A stretch of 64,000 nt of DNA from NCBI GenBank assembly GCA_036898135.1, contig CM072522.1, positions 34,546,451 to 34,610,450 of the forward strand, read 5' to 3'. Source of the DNA: Oncomelania hupensis. Its lineage: Eukaryota; Mollusca; Gastropoda; Littorinimorpha; Pomatiopsidae. This document shows positions 19,600-29,256 of the stretch, in pieces; positions within the stretch are counted from its first letter, which is position 1, and every line of letters starts with the position of its first letter. A program made the position numbers and the translations under genes. Under the pieces are notes generated by a model. It was given only the letters and a program-made list of their open reading frames with translations. It made no database searches and was not told where the DNA came from.

Positions 19600-20544
19600 T
19601 GTAACGAAAGGGGTTATATCAAGAAACTGCGTGTATGCATGCGTGAATATTCTGCATGTTCTCCCGTCTCACACTTTCTAACTCTCAAGAATTCTTTTGT
19701 TGTCACACCCCCCTTTCTATTACTAGAAAATAAACAATAATCAACAAAGTTCACATAAGTACATACAATTCAATCAATAATATGGAAAAAAATATATAGT
19801 TTTGTACTCACGTACTATGTAGAAATAATCCGTGAATATTATCATTCACAAAACACACACTTAAGTCTCAGTCAGATCATCCAAGAATAAAGTCACCAAT
19901 CACCAAAACCACCAATAAAATCCCGGTCAGATAATCCAAGTATCACCAGTCACAATAAACACCACTATCGACCTGGTCACCGTCGACAGAGAGAGATTCC
20001 CCCAATACAATAGTCTCATGGAGGTTAGGATTTGCTGTGTCTTTCTTCGTCTCTAATCCTCTGTCTCTGTCCATATACTATCTTCCTTCTCCTTATCCTT
20101 GTCCTTTCTCTCTATCTATCCTGGGTTTTCTCCTCTATCTATCGTCCTCTTCGCCTTCCCAATAATCCTCCACTGCTGCTGCGGTGGCCGCTGCCGCTGT
20201 TGCTGCTGCTGCTGTGGCCGCTGCCGTTGTTGCTGCTGTTGCTGAGGTGGCAGTGGTTGCTACTGCTGCTGATGTGGTAGCGGTTGCCACTGCTGCCGAT
20301 GTGGTAGTGGTTGCTACTGCTGCCGATGTGGTAGCGGTTGCTCCTGCTGCTGATGTGGTAGCGGTTGCTACTGCTGCCGATGTGGCTGTGTTTAGGTGCT
20401 CATCTTCTTCTTTGTCTTCTTCTTTGGCTTCTTCTCTGGCTCCTTCTTTATGCTTCCACCCTTCTTCTTCTCCTTCTTCTTCCTCCTTCGTGAGCTTTGT
20501 CTCCGTCTTGACTTTCTTCCTTTTCTTCTTCTTCTCCTTCTCCT

Positions 20545-20577
<33 letters not shown>

Positions 20578-20865
20578 CTTCTTCTTCTTCTTCTTCTTCT
20601 TCTTCCGCCTTGAGGCCCCTCAGCCGGAGACTTCTGCAGTCAACAGCTGCTAGAAGTACAACACACACAACGACCACTCCTTGGTCCAGTCAAAAGAAGA
20701 ATGCAAACATTTTTCTTGAATACATGTAATGGGTGAACCGTCACATGACTAGCTCAACCAATGCAGAAATTAGTAATCAATAAAAATATTATAATTTATA
20801 TCTTCTCACAGGAAGATACTACAAACAGTCATCGGACCAAAATATTATAAACCTGGTCCGTGACA
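19600..20865 (-). repeat. 5' LTR of outer element
   Basis: 1266 bp. Differs from the 9594 LTR at several diagnostic sites (for example GTATGCATGCG against GTATGCGTGCG, and an added ~12 bp GC-rich segment near 20190) and has a shorter TTC tract. The two LTRs have diverged since insertion. Confidence 0.93.
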
Positions 20866-20889
20866 CCCTTATGACCGATAACTAAGTGC

Positions 20890-21046
20890 CCTTTAGCCCT
20901 AATACTGACGACTTCGTAAGCAGGGACCATCTGATAAGCCTCCCATCACTATCTCTGTGAGAAGTTAGTTCTAATACTGACGACTTCATAAGCAGGGACC
21001 ATCTGATAAGCCTCCCATCTATATCTCTGTGAGAACTTAGTTCTAA
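20890..21046. repeat. 72-bp minisatellite, 2 units, copy A
   Basis: Two units containing ACTGACGACTTC(G/A)TAAGCAGG, directly right of the LTR element. The equivalent in copy B has five units. Confidence 0.9.
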
Positions 21047-21515
21047 CCAATAAAAGCTGAGAGGGTGGGGGTGGATCCCTCACTTCCGGCAGGTGTGCAC
21101 ATGCAGGTTTTATGCTGCCTTTTCTGCAAGGCTAGAAAATGGCAGAAAGTGAAGAAGTGTTCCTGGATCTGGTTCTTATGTTTCTTTGATGCATGATAGA
21201 TATCAATGAAACACACATACTTTGCACATTTGGTCAACCTCACTCCAAGGTCAAGGTCACTGGAGCTTTCCAAAGTCAGTATAGGTGTTTTGAAGTGAAA
21301 TATAGGTATTTAGCAGTGACCTTGACTCTAAACTATGAGAAATATAAATTCCAACCTTGTTGTATTTAGAGGTGATACTGATAGATTGATCTTTCATATA
21401 TGTTATGATTTTGTGTTGATCTTGAAGACCAAGGTCATTTTAGGCCTTACAAAAATTGTTAACAAATTGGTGATTGTAAAGTGGAATGGTCTATATTATA
21501 TAATGAGGGGCTGTT
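21047..21515. other. Unassigned sequence with AGGTCA-type motifs, copy A
   Basis: No gene recognised. Contains CAAGGTCAAGGTCAC (21246-21260), GTGACCTTGA (21317-21326) and CCAAGGTCA (about 21429-21437), resembling nuclear-receptor half-sites. It may be part of a dispersed repeat. The same sequence is in copy B (49698-50166). Confidence 0.4.
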
Positions 21516-21695
21516 TACTTGGTGGCAGGATAGCTCAGTTGTCAGAACGCACGACTTGTATATGTGCGTCTCAGGCGATGTTGGTTTGAATCCTGACTTC
21601 AGCAAACTATTTTGTGATTGCTGGATAGTAGTGGCCAACGCTTTGAGAAGCTCTCTGAGCTTGTAAGTGCGCTGTATAAGAATAATCTCTCTCTT
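21516..21695 (+). mobile_element. tRNA-derived SINE, copy A
   Basis: Pol III box A TAGCTCAGTTG at 21531-21541 and box B GGTTTGAATCC at 21583-21593 have tRNA-like spacing, followed by a non-tRNA body ending near AAGTGCGCTGTATAAGAA. The body is shared with a truncated copy at 32702-32880. Confidence 0.8.
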
Positions 21696-21699
21696 TAAT

Positions 21700-22127
21700 C
21701 AGAGTTTTCAAGCTAGTGCAGCAATTTTATGATCCACTAACTACTGCTCTCTTGAATTTTTACAGTTCGTCACACAAGAGGCCGTCATTTTAAATGTCTT
21801 AAAACTTCTGTTCAATACCCCCCCCGCCAATTCGAGCAGTTTTGTTTGTTTGTAAAATAATAGTACTTACGAGTACTGATTAATGTAAAAGAAAAAGATA
21901 TAATTAGTATTGACATGTACGTTTATTCTTTTTTCTTTAATGAATTAATTAACATTGTTATTTGTTTAGATTTTTTTAATAAGTATTAATTTCTTTATAT
22001 GCATGTAGGTATATATAAGTACATATATTCTTACATTTCATTGTTTTTTTTTTCGTTTTTACTGATGTTGTTGCATGTATGGACAAAGGAAAATGTCTCT
22101 TTTTTATTATTGGAGTATAAAGTTGAA
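21700..22127. other. Unassigned AT-rich sequence, copy A
   Basis: About 430 bp with no recognised feature; same in copy B (50350-50772). Confidence 0.6.
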
Positions 22128-22678
22128 TTGTACTGTATTGAATTGTTCTGTACTGTATTTCATTGAATTGTACAGTGTTGTATTGAATTGTACTGTGTTG
22201 TATGGAATTGTACTGTATGAATTGTATTGAATTTTACAGTACTGTATTGATTTGTACTATATTGTATTGAAGTGTACTGTATTGTATTGAATTATTCTAT
22301 ATTGATTTGTACTGTACTGTATTGCATTCAATTGTACTGTACTGTATTAAATTGTACTGTACTGTATTGAATTGTTCTGTACTGTATTGAATTGTTCTGT
22401 ACTGTATTAAATTGTTCTGTACTGTATTTCATTGAATTGTACTGTGTTGTATTGAATTGTACAGTGTTGTATTGATTTGTACTATTTTGTATTGAAGTGT
22501 ATTGTATTGACATTTATTGTATTGTATTGAATTATTCTATATTGATTTGTACTGTATTGTATTGCATTCAATGGTATTGAATTGTACTGTACTGTATTGA
22601 ATTGTACTGTACTGTATTGAATTATACTGTACTGTATTGTATTGAATTGTACTGTATTGAATTGTACTGTATTGAAGG
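22128..22678. repeat. 5-bp-period AT-rich satellite, copy A
   Basis: About 550 bp composed almost only of pentamers of the type TTGAA, TTGTA, CTGTA. The phase is largely kept, though pentamer identity varies. Long minus-strand frames rich in Q, Y, N and T are a by-product. Confidence 0.88.
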
Positions 22679-22849
22679 ATAGGGTAGGAAATAAAGAAAA
22701 TGCATTAAAAAAACAAAACAATGTAAACTAGACAGACCGAGGTACTGTTATTTTTTTTAGTAGGCCTATGTAAAATGTAACATGAATCACAGTGTACTAA
22801 AAAATATAATAATAATTGTATTTATTATTGTGTATATGAGGGCCCTCCC

Positions 22850-23190
22850 TACCTCCCCCCTTCCATCACCCCCCTCCCCCCAAAAATTGTCTATGGTATT
22901 CCGACAGACCCTAATTTTTTGGCCCGACCCTAAACTTTTTTTTGGTATCATTTGGGGAAAAAAATGAAAAAAAGCAACCCAAAAAAATCGATTCTGAAAT
23001 AGAACTGTTTGCGCTCAGCTCAATGAACAGATGACAGAAGGGAGGTAAACTCAAATCAAGAAGGAGTAAATGGTTGTCACTCATGTTAAACTTCCGTTTA
23101 TGTGCTAAAAATGGAGAAAAAAATAAAGAGGCTACCCACCGACCTTATTTTTCCAATGTTACCGTTAACAGACTTTTTAAAAAAGGGGAC
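22850..23190. repeat. MITE-like repeat, first occurrence, copy A
   Basis: Left part reads GTCTATGGTATTCCGACAGACCC and the right part, in reverse complement, GTCTGTTAACGGTAACATTG, giving imperfect terminal inverted similarity. A related element is at 23965-24255. No coding. Copy B counterpart 51505-51840. Confidence 0.5.
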
Positions 23191-23191
23191 C

Positions 23192-23234
<43 letters not shown>
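23192..23234. repeat. (TTA)n microsatellite, copy A
   Basis: About 14 units; about 17 in copy B (51843-51893). Confidence 0.95.
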
Positions 23235-23251
23235 GATTGTAATGTAGTATT

Positions 23252-23565
23252 GTTGGGGTGTCGGATAGCGCAGTGGTTGGAGCACTCGCTACTGTGTCGC
23301 AAGTTAAGCACCGTCCAGTGCGGTTAGCACTTGGATGGGAGACAGCAAAACGTGAAGCAACAAATAACAACACACACAGTTGACTCAACTGTGACTGAGT
23401 ACCTATTCTCTTAAGGGTGGGGAAGGTATTTAAGCGAGGGAGAGAGATGGGCATCACCCTCATTACGCTGGCCCAAGATAAGTGTGATCTCCAGCATCAT
23501 GCTCCCCTATGGCCACAAGGCTATGGGACCACCTTTACCTTTTACCTTTACCTTATTATTGTAGT
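23252..23565 (+). mobile_element. SINE with tRNA-type box A and 5S-rRNA-like segment, copy A
   Basis: Starts with tRNA box A TAGCGCAGTGG (23266-23276). No good box B follows. Instead 23301-23346 resembles the internal promoter of 5S rRNA: AAGTTAAGCACCGTC, CGGTTAGCAC, TTGGATGGGAGAC, corresponding to 5S box A, intermediate element and box C in order. A unique body and a TTTACC-type tail follow. It is consistent with a composite SINE. Confidence 0.7.
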
Positions 23566-23964
23566 TGTTACTGATACTATTATAGTATTATTCAATTCTT
23601 ATATAATTATAATATTAATATTTAATTACAATATTATTATATAATTATAATAATTAGTTTAATGGTATTGATTGCAGTCATTTGATAATTTCCCAGGAAA
23701 TACCATTTTCTTTCTTTCATCTAATAGCAATCTCTCTGCCTTTACCCCACATGTTTGAGTTTTAAAGTGTTTGTTAGAGCCTATGTATGTACAATTTAAG
23801 TTCTTTGAGTGTTCATTAATATTAATAATAATATTAATAACATTATCATTATTATTTTTATTTTAATTATTTATTATTATTATTTTTAATAGGATTTATT
23901 TTTTTTTGTCCCAATAATAGTAATAATAATACTAATGATTCTATTACTACTACTACTAATATTA

Positions 23965-24255
23965 ATAAGGCACCCCCTCCAAAACTGTTTACGGTATCCC
24001 AAAATAAAATAAATAAATAAAATCCCAAACGTCCCTAATTTTGGGCTCCAACTCTATACTTTTTTTTTTCTTGTGGGGGGGGGGGGGGGGGGGGGGGGGG
24101 GGGAGGGGGGATGTTAAATTTTTTTTAAAGCCTTAAAAATTCCACCCAAGGTAAGAAAGGTTTAAGGGGATAAAAAGGAAAAAAAGAAGCCTACCTACCG
24201 ACCCTATTTTTTTTCCTATGTTGCCGTAAACAGACATATTTCTTTTTTTGCCTAA
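23965..24255. repeat. MITE-like repeat, second occurrence, copy A
   Basis: Left part CTGTTTACGGTATCCC, and right part in reverse complement GTCTGTTTACGGCAACATAG, related to 22850-23190. It contains a long poly-G run. In copy B it is split by a LINE insertion at 52897. Confidence 0.5.
24075..24110. repeat. Poly-G tract, copy A
   Basis: About 30 G in a row with one A near the end; strong G-quadruplex potential. The run is shorter in copy B (52811-52838). Length is unreliable in most sequencing data. Confidence 0.85.
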
Positions 24256-24439
24256 TAATAATAATAACAACAACAACAATAATCTCTAATACCTTCCCTG
24301 GCATTTAAAGCTCACAGAAATCCAAGAATATAAAAAGTGTTCAAACGTTTGCCTGTCCAGCTTTCCATCTGTCTTTGGTTGGTTTGTGTATGGCATCATC
24401 TCTATGTCAGCAATCAGCGGCCATCTTTTCTCTTGTATG

Positions 24440-24755
24440 TATTAGTTTATCTATAATAGTAATAGTGCGATGACCTGCTAACAGTGGTGAAGAAACGGAA
24501 ACTCCGATGGTATGGCCACGTCACCAGATCATCAGGCCTTGCAAAGACTATTCTGCAAGGCACAGTGCAAGGAGGTAGAAGAAGAGGGAGACCGAAAAAG
24601 AGGTGGGAGGACAACATTCGAGAATGGACTGGTTTGACACTGAGCGAAGCCATCAGGGCTGCTGAGGACAGAGAAAGATGGAGTATGCTGGTTAAACGAT
24701 CATCTGTGGTGCCCCTACGACCTTCGGGTTACAGGACAGGATAGGGATAGGGGGG
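24440..24755 (+). mobile_element. LINE 3'-end fragment, copy A
   Basis: The plus strand encodes VKKRKLRWYGHVTRSSGL, then RRRGRPKKRWEDNIREWTGL and WSMLVKRSSVVPLRPSG, the standard C-terminal tail of an invertebrate non-LTR retrotransposon. It is better preserved than the copies in the inverted arms and is 5'-truncated. Confidence 0.78.
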
Positions 24756-24928
24756 ATAATAGTAACATGTTATTATTCAAAGAACTAGTATTCTAAAGAA
24801 TGTAGTGTTTATTTTTCGTTTTTGTTTGTTGGTGGTAATTATTATTTTTGTTTTGCATGGCTGGAAACAGCAATGAGATCACTTGAAAGAATAAATTGTT
24901 TATGTATGAACAGAGATGTACATTGACT

Positions 24929-24990
<62 letters not shown>

Positions 24991-25004
24991 GTTATTATAT
25001 TTAA

Positions 25005-25067
<63 letters not shown>
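24929..25067. repeat. (TTA)n followed by (TC)n microsatellites, copy A
   Basis: About 60 bp of TTA units then about 58 bp of TC units. Copy B (60622-60737) has a shorter TC tract and an interrupted TTA tract. Confidence 0.95.
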
Positions 25068-25070
<3 letters not shown>

Positions 25071-25479
25071 TACCCCTTTGGGTGTCGGGGGTTTCTGTAT
25101 AAACAGTATCCTTACTGTTGTGGAAATTTAGTGTTTTAAATTACCACCGTTTTTGTCATTTTTATTTGTTCTTTCTTGTTCCTAATCTGTTCTATCAATC
25201 TACCATCTTCTACCTACCTTTTTCTTGAAAATTCTCCACAAACTCCTCATTTTTTGTATGGGGTCTGTTGGGTCAGCTTGGGGATATTGTTTCTGTATAA
25301 ATACTGTCTGAAAATGTAGTGCTTTAAATTCCCACTATCGTTGTCTTTGTCCTTTGTTCATTCTCAATCCTATTCTGTTCTTACAATCTACTAATAGTAA
25401 GTTTATCGCTAGACCAGTCACCTATCTTTTTTCTTAAAAACTCTCCCAAAACTCTTCATTTGTTTATGGGGTCTGTTGG

Positions 25480-25800
25480 GTAAGCGTGAGGATATTGGGC
25501 GCTTTCTGCCAAATGGTTACTAGGGCTTTCTATGGTATTAGTTAGCAATGGAGGTATTTAATTTGTATGTGTTTTGTTAATATTTTATAATGATGTTTAT
25601 ATTTTATTTTGTTTTTGTAAACGAGGGTTCAATAAATTAGAATAAAGCCTCAGCATCCACTTCCTGGGATACCTTTATTGTGAAGTGACCGCTGGTGGAG
25701 TGCCTTCAGTGTTGCCATTAGGGTTTGTTTCAGCCGGGAGTAAGTCTTCTTTCCACTAGGTTGTGGTCATGATTTTGCCATTGTAGTCCGCTAGACCCTA
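25480..25800 (+). repeat. Unclassified dispersed repeat, copy A, second occurrence
   Basis: Second member of the family at 8390-8720; copy B counterpart near 61140-61460. A related shorter segment precedes it around 25255-25320 (GGGTCTGTTGGGTCAGCTTGGGGATATTG against GGGTCTGTTGGGTAAGCGTGAGGATATTG), so a local tandem duplication is likely. Confidence 0.6.
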
Positions 25801-26289
25801 TAAACAATGATTAACTAACTCTAACACACTTGGGCACACACATAAATATTGCAATATTGCACACACACTCTGTGAGACTAGAAGGGCTGCCTCATCTGCC
25901 TGAAAAGAAAATCTGACAAATATAACGCCATATATATTTATAACGCCCTACCATACACCCGATACCCCCCCCCCTTCCCAGTCCCCTATTCGCTTATGTG
26001 ACGCGGGACTTTGCCTACCTAACCTAACCTAACGCCCTACCAGCCTCAAAACAAATTCCATATTCGTGCATGGTTTCATATGTGAAGTGTAATGTAATAT
26101 AATATGTATGCAACATTTCTTTCAAGGTTTTCCATTTACTATATGGAATTTTGGTGTTTGTCAATTTTGTGTTTAGGTTTTCGTATCTTTCTTGTTTTTC
26201 ATATTTTGTTGTTGTCTTTTCACGTCTTTTCTGGTCTCTTTGCTTCTGTATCGGTGTGAAGTAGGCCTATACCTACTCCTATTTCAGTC
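25801..26289. other. Unassigned sequence upstream of second THAP exon, copy A
   Basis: No gene recognised. Includes three telomere-like CCTAA units near 26018 (too few to mean anything) and a poly-C run near 25970 that differs in length in copy B. Confidence 0.55.
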
Positions 26290-26517
26290 TAGCCCTAATT
26301 CCACCGACATTTATTTTTTAAATATAAATAGTTGCTTGTTGCATTGGCCTTTTCTGTAAGTTGTTTTTAACCGAGCACGGTTGTATTTATAATAAATTAT
26401 CTTCTTTGCACCGGAAGAATTTGCAATATTTGATTTTTCAAGCAAAACACAATACAATAGTGTAGAGATTTCCTGTATATGGGCATTACTTCCCTTGTTT
26501 GTGTTTAGGTTGGGCCA
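26290..26517 (+). repeat. ~220-bp dispersed block upstream of second THAP exon, copy A
   Basis: Matches the reverse complement of 2446-2665. It ends at TTTAG/GTTGGGC. Here it lies about 155 bp upstream of a THAP exon on the same strand, whereas in the inverted-repeat spacer it points away from the THAP exon. Confidence 0.7.
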
Positions 26518-26672
26518 CAGATGGAAGGCTGGCTTTGAATCTAGGTCACGAAAGTGTGCGCGAGTAAGAGTGACTAAATTGGAATGATCGCGCGCTTCCG
26601 GTCTCATATTCTGCATGGTACGACTTCACGAACTTGGAGGCTGCACTGAGATTAGAATCTTTATCGTTCGCG

Positions 26673-26880
26673 ATGTCTACCACGATTTGCTGTGTTGTTG
26701 GGTGCTCCGCAACAGGAAGAAAGTGCAGGGGTCTTTCGTTTTTGAGAATACCCAAGGCAGGGAAAGATGACCAGTGGAGAGCGGAGATGATTCGTGCTAT
26801 CAACAGGTGCGATTCAAGTTTTAACCTGGTCAACGCCCGCATCTGTTCTCGACATTTTGAAGACAGTTGTTTGAAATACG
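26673..26880 (+). CDS. First exon of a second THAP-domain gene, copy A
   Basis: ATG at 26673 starts MSTTICCVVGC. The THAP pattern is complete in one exon: C-x4-C type (CCVVGC), S-F-L-R-I-P, conserved Trp (DDQWRAEM), and C-S-R-H-F near the end. THAP domains are C2CH zinc fingers that bind DNA. The exon ends in phase 1 at TACG/GTAAGT. No further exon was recognised before 29.4 kb, so the gene may continue beyond the LINE or be an orphan exon. It is a different THAP gene from the one at 2728. Confidence 0.68.
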
Positions 26881-27915
26881 GTAAGTTTTTGCTAAGAAAA
26901 GAACTGTTCTAGTTTGTTTTTTTACCACTCATGTACCCTCATTTCATGCCTCACTCATACGATAGGACGAATGAAATACTTATTGCAGTAGGCTAGTATA
27001 TCACTAGATTCATGTTGTGTTGTGGTCGATTGATGTCAGTTTTTATTTATTATTATCATTGTACAAATTGTAGCCCTGGATTTTTAAGATCTTGTCATGC
27101 ACACTGTAGTATGACTGAGTATTTATTTTAGTAAACTTTTTTCTTAAATTTATTTACCTTTTACCAATTTTAATTCTAGTTCAAAATTGCAAAATTATCC
27201 AACAAAATGCCAGTTTAAAGTAAACAGTGATTTTAGTTTGTGTATTGTCATTGTTCCGAGTGCTAGTACTAGCACTTTATTTATTAGCACTAATACGCAG
27301 TAAATGAGTAATGACAACAAGAGTCAAGATAAATTAGTAGCATGTTAGTTTTGTTACATAAATGAAATTTTGTAACATACAGTCTGCCAAAATGCACTCT
27401 TTATTAAACAAGTGATTATTATCATGTCCTTGATAAAGATGTTTTGTTTATTGCTGTTTATGTGGAACCTGATAGTTAAAAATATTTTAATTCAATTCAA
27501 TTCAATTCGACACATCTTTATTACCACAGGAATGGAAATATTGTATAAGTCTCATCACATCATATTATGGCTCCATATAAAAAAAAGTATCACACATCAA
27601 GACAAGTTATAATGAACAATAATAAGACACAGACTGATATAAAAGGTTCAGGCAACATAAGATCCGTACGCACATCATATGTACATAAATTAACTATGCA
27701 TTCATTGAGCGAATGCCTCGTGCAGGTAAAAATATTACAGGTAAGAGGTAGGACTAAAAGAATAGGCACTAAATTTCAGTCATTAAAGCCTCGCGTAGTC
27801 ACAACACATTCACATACTACATTAGCTCATTCATCGTTACAGCTGTGCATTCATTCATACAGAATATATCATAAATAATTATCACAATTTAACGATATTT
27901 ACTAGTATGCAGAAT
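26881..27915. other. Putative intron or intergenic sequence after second THAP exon, copy A
   Basis: AT-rich, no recognised coding exon. A short ATTCA-type pentamer run lies near 27490. Copy B counterpart 62550-63598. Confidence 0.55.
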
Positions 27916-28202
27916 TGGAATTATAATAATAATAGCGGGTTTTTATATAGCGGGTACTCCAGCCTACGACCAGACTCACCGCTCTTTACATAGTCAATAC
28001 ATAGAATAAATGCACTCGATCAAACATCGCTTTTGTTACGATACACCAAAAGACGGAACAGTAAAAGTAAGAACTATTTTGTACAAAATGACAAAAAAGA
28101 CAAAAATAGAATAGCAAAAACTTATTCACAGCTATTTATATGCCCGGATAGACCCAGGAAAGGAAAACAGTATAAATATTTACAGCCGTGTAAACACTTA
28201 CG

Positions 28203-29256
28203 CAGGGCTAGAAATTAACTTTTTTCTTTGGGGGCCACCGGGCCCCTTGATTGAAAAATTTGAGGGCCCACAAGCAACTTTCGGGGCCCAACTTGAAAAA
28301 TAATGCAAACAAAAAAACAAAAGAATTATTGACAATATAAGTAGAAAGTACAATTTGTCTGATAATCTAAAATAAAAACAATTGAATTTCCAATTGTGCT
28401 GAGTGATGTCATTTTTATTTGCCTTTTCTTTCACTTTCAAACATTACCAACAAAAAAGGGGAAAAAAAAAACCACACACACACATTCAGTGACACACATA
28501 TTCCAGTGACTAGTGAGCCTGAAATGGCCATTAAACAAAATAGAAAAAAATCAAGTGAGTCTCTTGTATAATACTTTTCAGTTTTGTGACTGAGTATTGC
28601 ACAATACACATCATTAAATTTTTAATATGAGTAACCTAACAAAAAATCTGACCTCAATGCACAAAAGTTCAAAACAAAACCATGAAAGGGAACTAAACTT
28701 AACAGTACTCTTCCTCGTTCACTTCAAGGCCATGCCATGGAAATCTTTTTTTCCACCCTTCATTGTAGTTCCTTGATCTTTTTTCCTCTTCATACTTCTT
28801 TTTTCTCTCTTTTTCTTGTTCTTTCCTTTCGCCGACGTTTTCTTCTGGCGTCTTTCGCTTCCCAAAAATTGGAAAAACGCAATCGCCGATTGTTTTAGCA
28901 ACTGTATGGCGACGATATGTAGCCATACTTTCGTACTTGCAAAGATGGACATTTTGCGCTTATGTTGTGCCATAGCCTTTTGTTTATTATATTAAAAAGA
29001 TAGTGAAGTGTATATTAAACTTTTGAGTGCAAAATTAAAGGGTTTTCGCTTCTTTTCTCTGTTTTTTTTTCTGTCCAAATTTAGGGCACCGGTGTGGGTT
29101 GCTTCCCTTGGCCCAAATACGAAACTGCCGAGTAGAGCTAGCTGTAGCAGACGAATTATTTTGCGGGCCAAGCGGGCCCTTCGTTTTTCAACTTTCCGAG
29201 CCCGAAATCAACTTTGCGGGTTTTTGGCCCCGGGCCCCCGCTAATTTCGAGCCCTG
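28203..29256. mobile_element. hAT-like non-autonomous DNA transposon, copy A only
   Basis: A 1054-bp insertion with inverted termini CAGGGCTAGAAATTAAC and, in reverse complement of the right end, CAGGCT-type CAGGGCTCGAAATTAGC. Flanked by CTTACG (28197-28202, 29257-29262). Copy B has a single CTTACG and no element. CAGGG ends and the internal RFPWHGLEVNEEEYC coding relic suggest hAT/ZNF862-like origin, but the 6-bp duplication is shorter than the usual 8 bp, so the superfamily is tentative. Confidence 0.8.
28699..28926 (-). pseudogene. Transposase N-terminal relic within hAT-like element
   Basis: A 75-codon frame with a K/E-rich stretch followed by NYNEGWKKRFPWHGLEV and a Cys. This resembles the start of the zinc-binding N-terminal region of ZNF862-type hAT proteins (aromatic-P-W then x-C). 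No catalytic part is present. Confidence 0.4.

Larger units (their letters stand above)
9594..20865 (-). mobile_element. Internally deleted gypsy-type LTR retrotransposon (outer element), copy A
   Basis: The element is 11.27 kb including a nested element. LTRs at 9594-10965 and 19600-20865 start TGTAACGAAAGG and end GGTCCGTGACA. A 5-bp duplication CCCTT flanks it (9589-9593, 20866-20870). Coding is on the minus strand, so the right LTR is the functional 5' LTR. Gag and a protease region remain, followed directly by an integrase fragment; reverse transcriptase and RNase H are absent. It is therefore non-autonomous. Copy B holds a solo LTR at the same site with the same duplication. Confidence 0.93.

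Noticed and set aside
21531..21593. Functional tRNA gene
   Set aside because: Has boxes A and B but cannot form a proper cloverleaf by eye, continues into a SINE body and has a relative at 32702.
22328..22721. Q/Y/N/T-rich minus-strand frames
   Set aside because: By-product of the 5-bp-period satellite.
23301..23346. 5S rRNA gene
   Set aside because: Only the internal promoter-like part is present; the rest of 5S rRNA is missing.
26010..26034. Telomere-like CCTAA repeats
   Set aside because: Only three units, inside unremarkable DNA.
29008..29244. 78-codon plus-strand frame at the end of the hAT-like element
   Set aside because: Overlaps the GC-rich subterminal region of the transposon; no recognisable domain.
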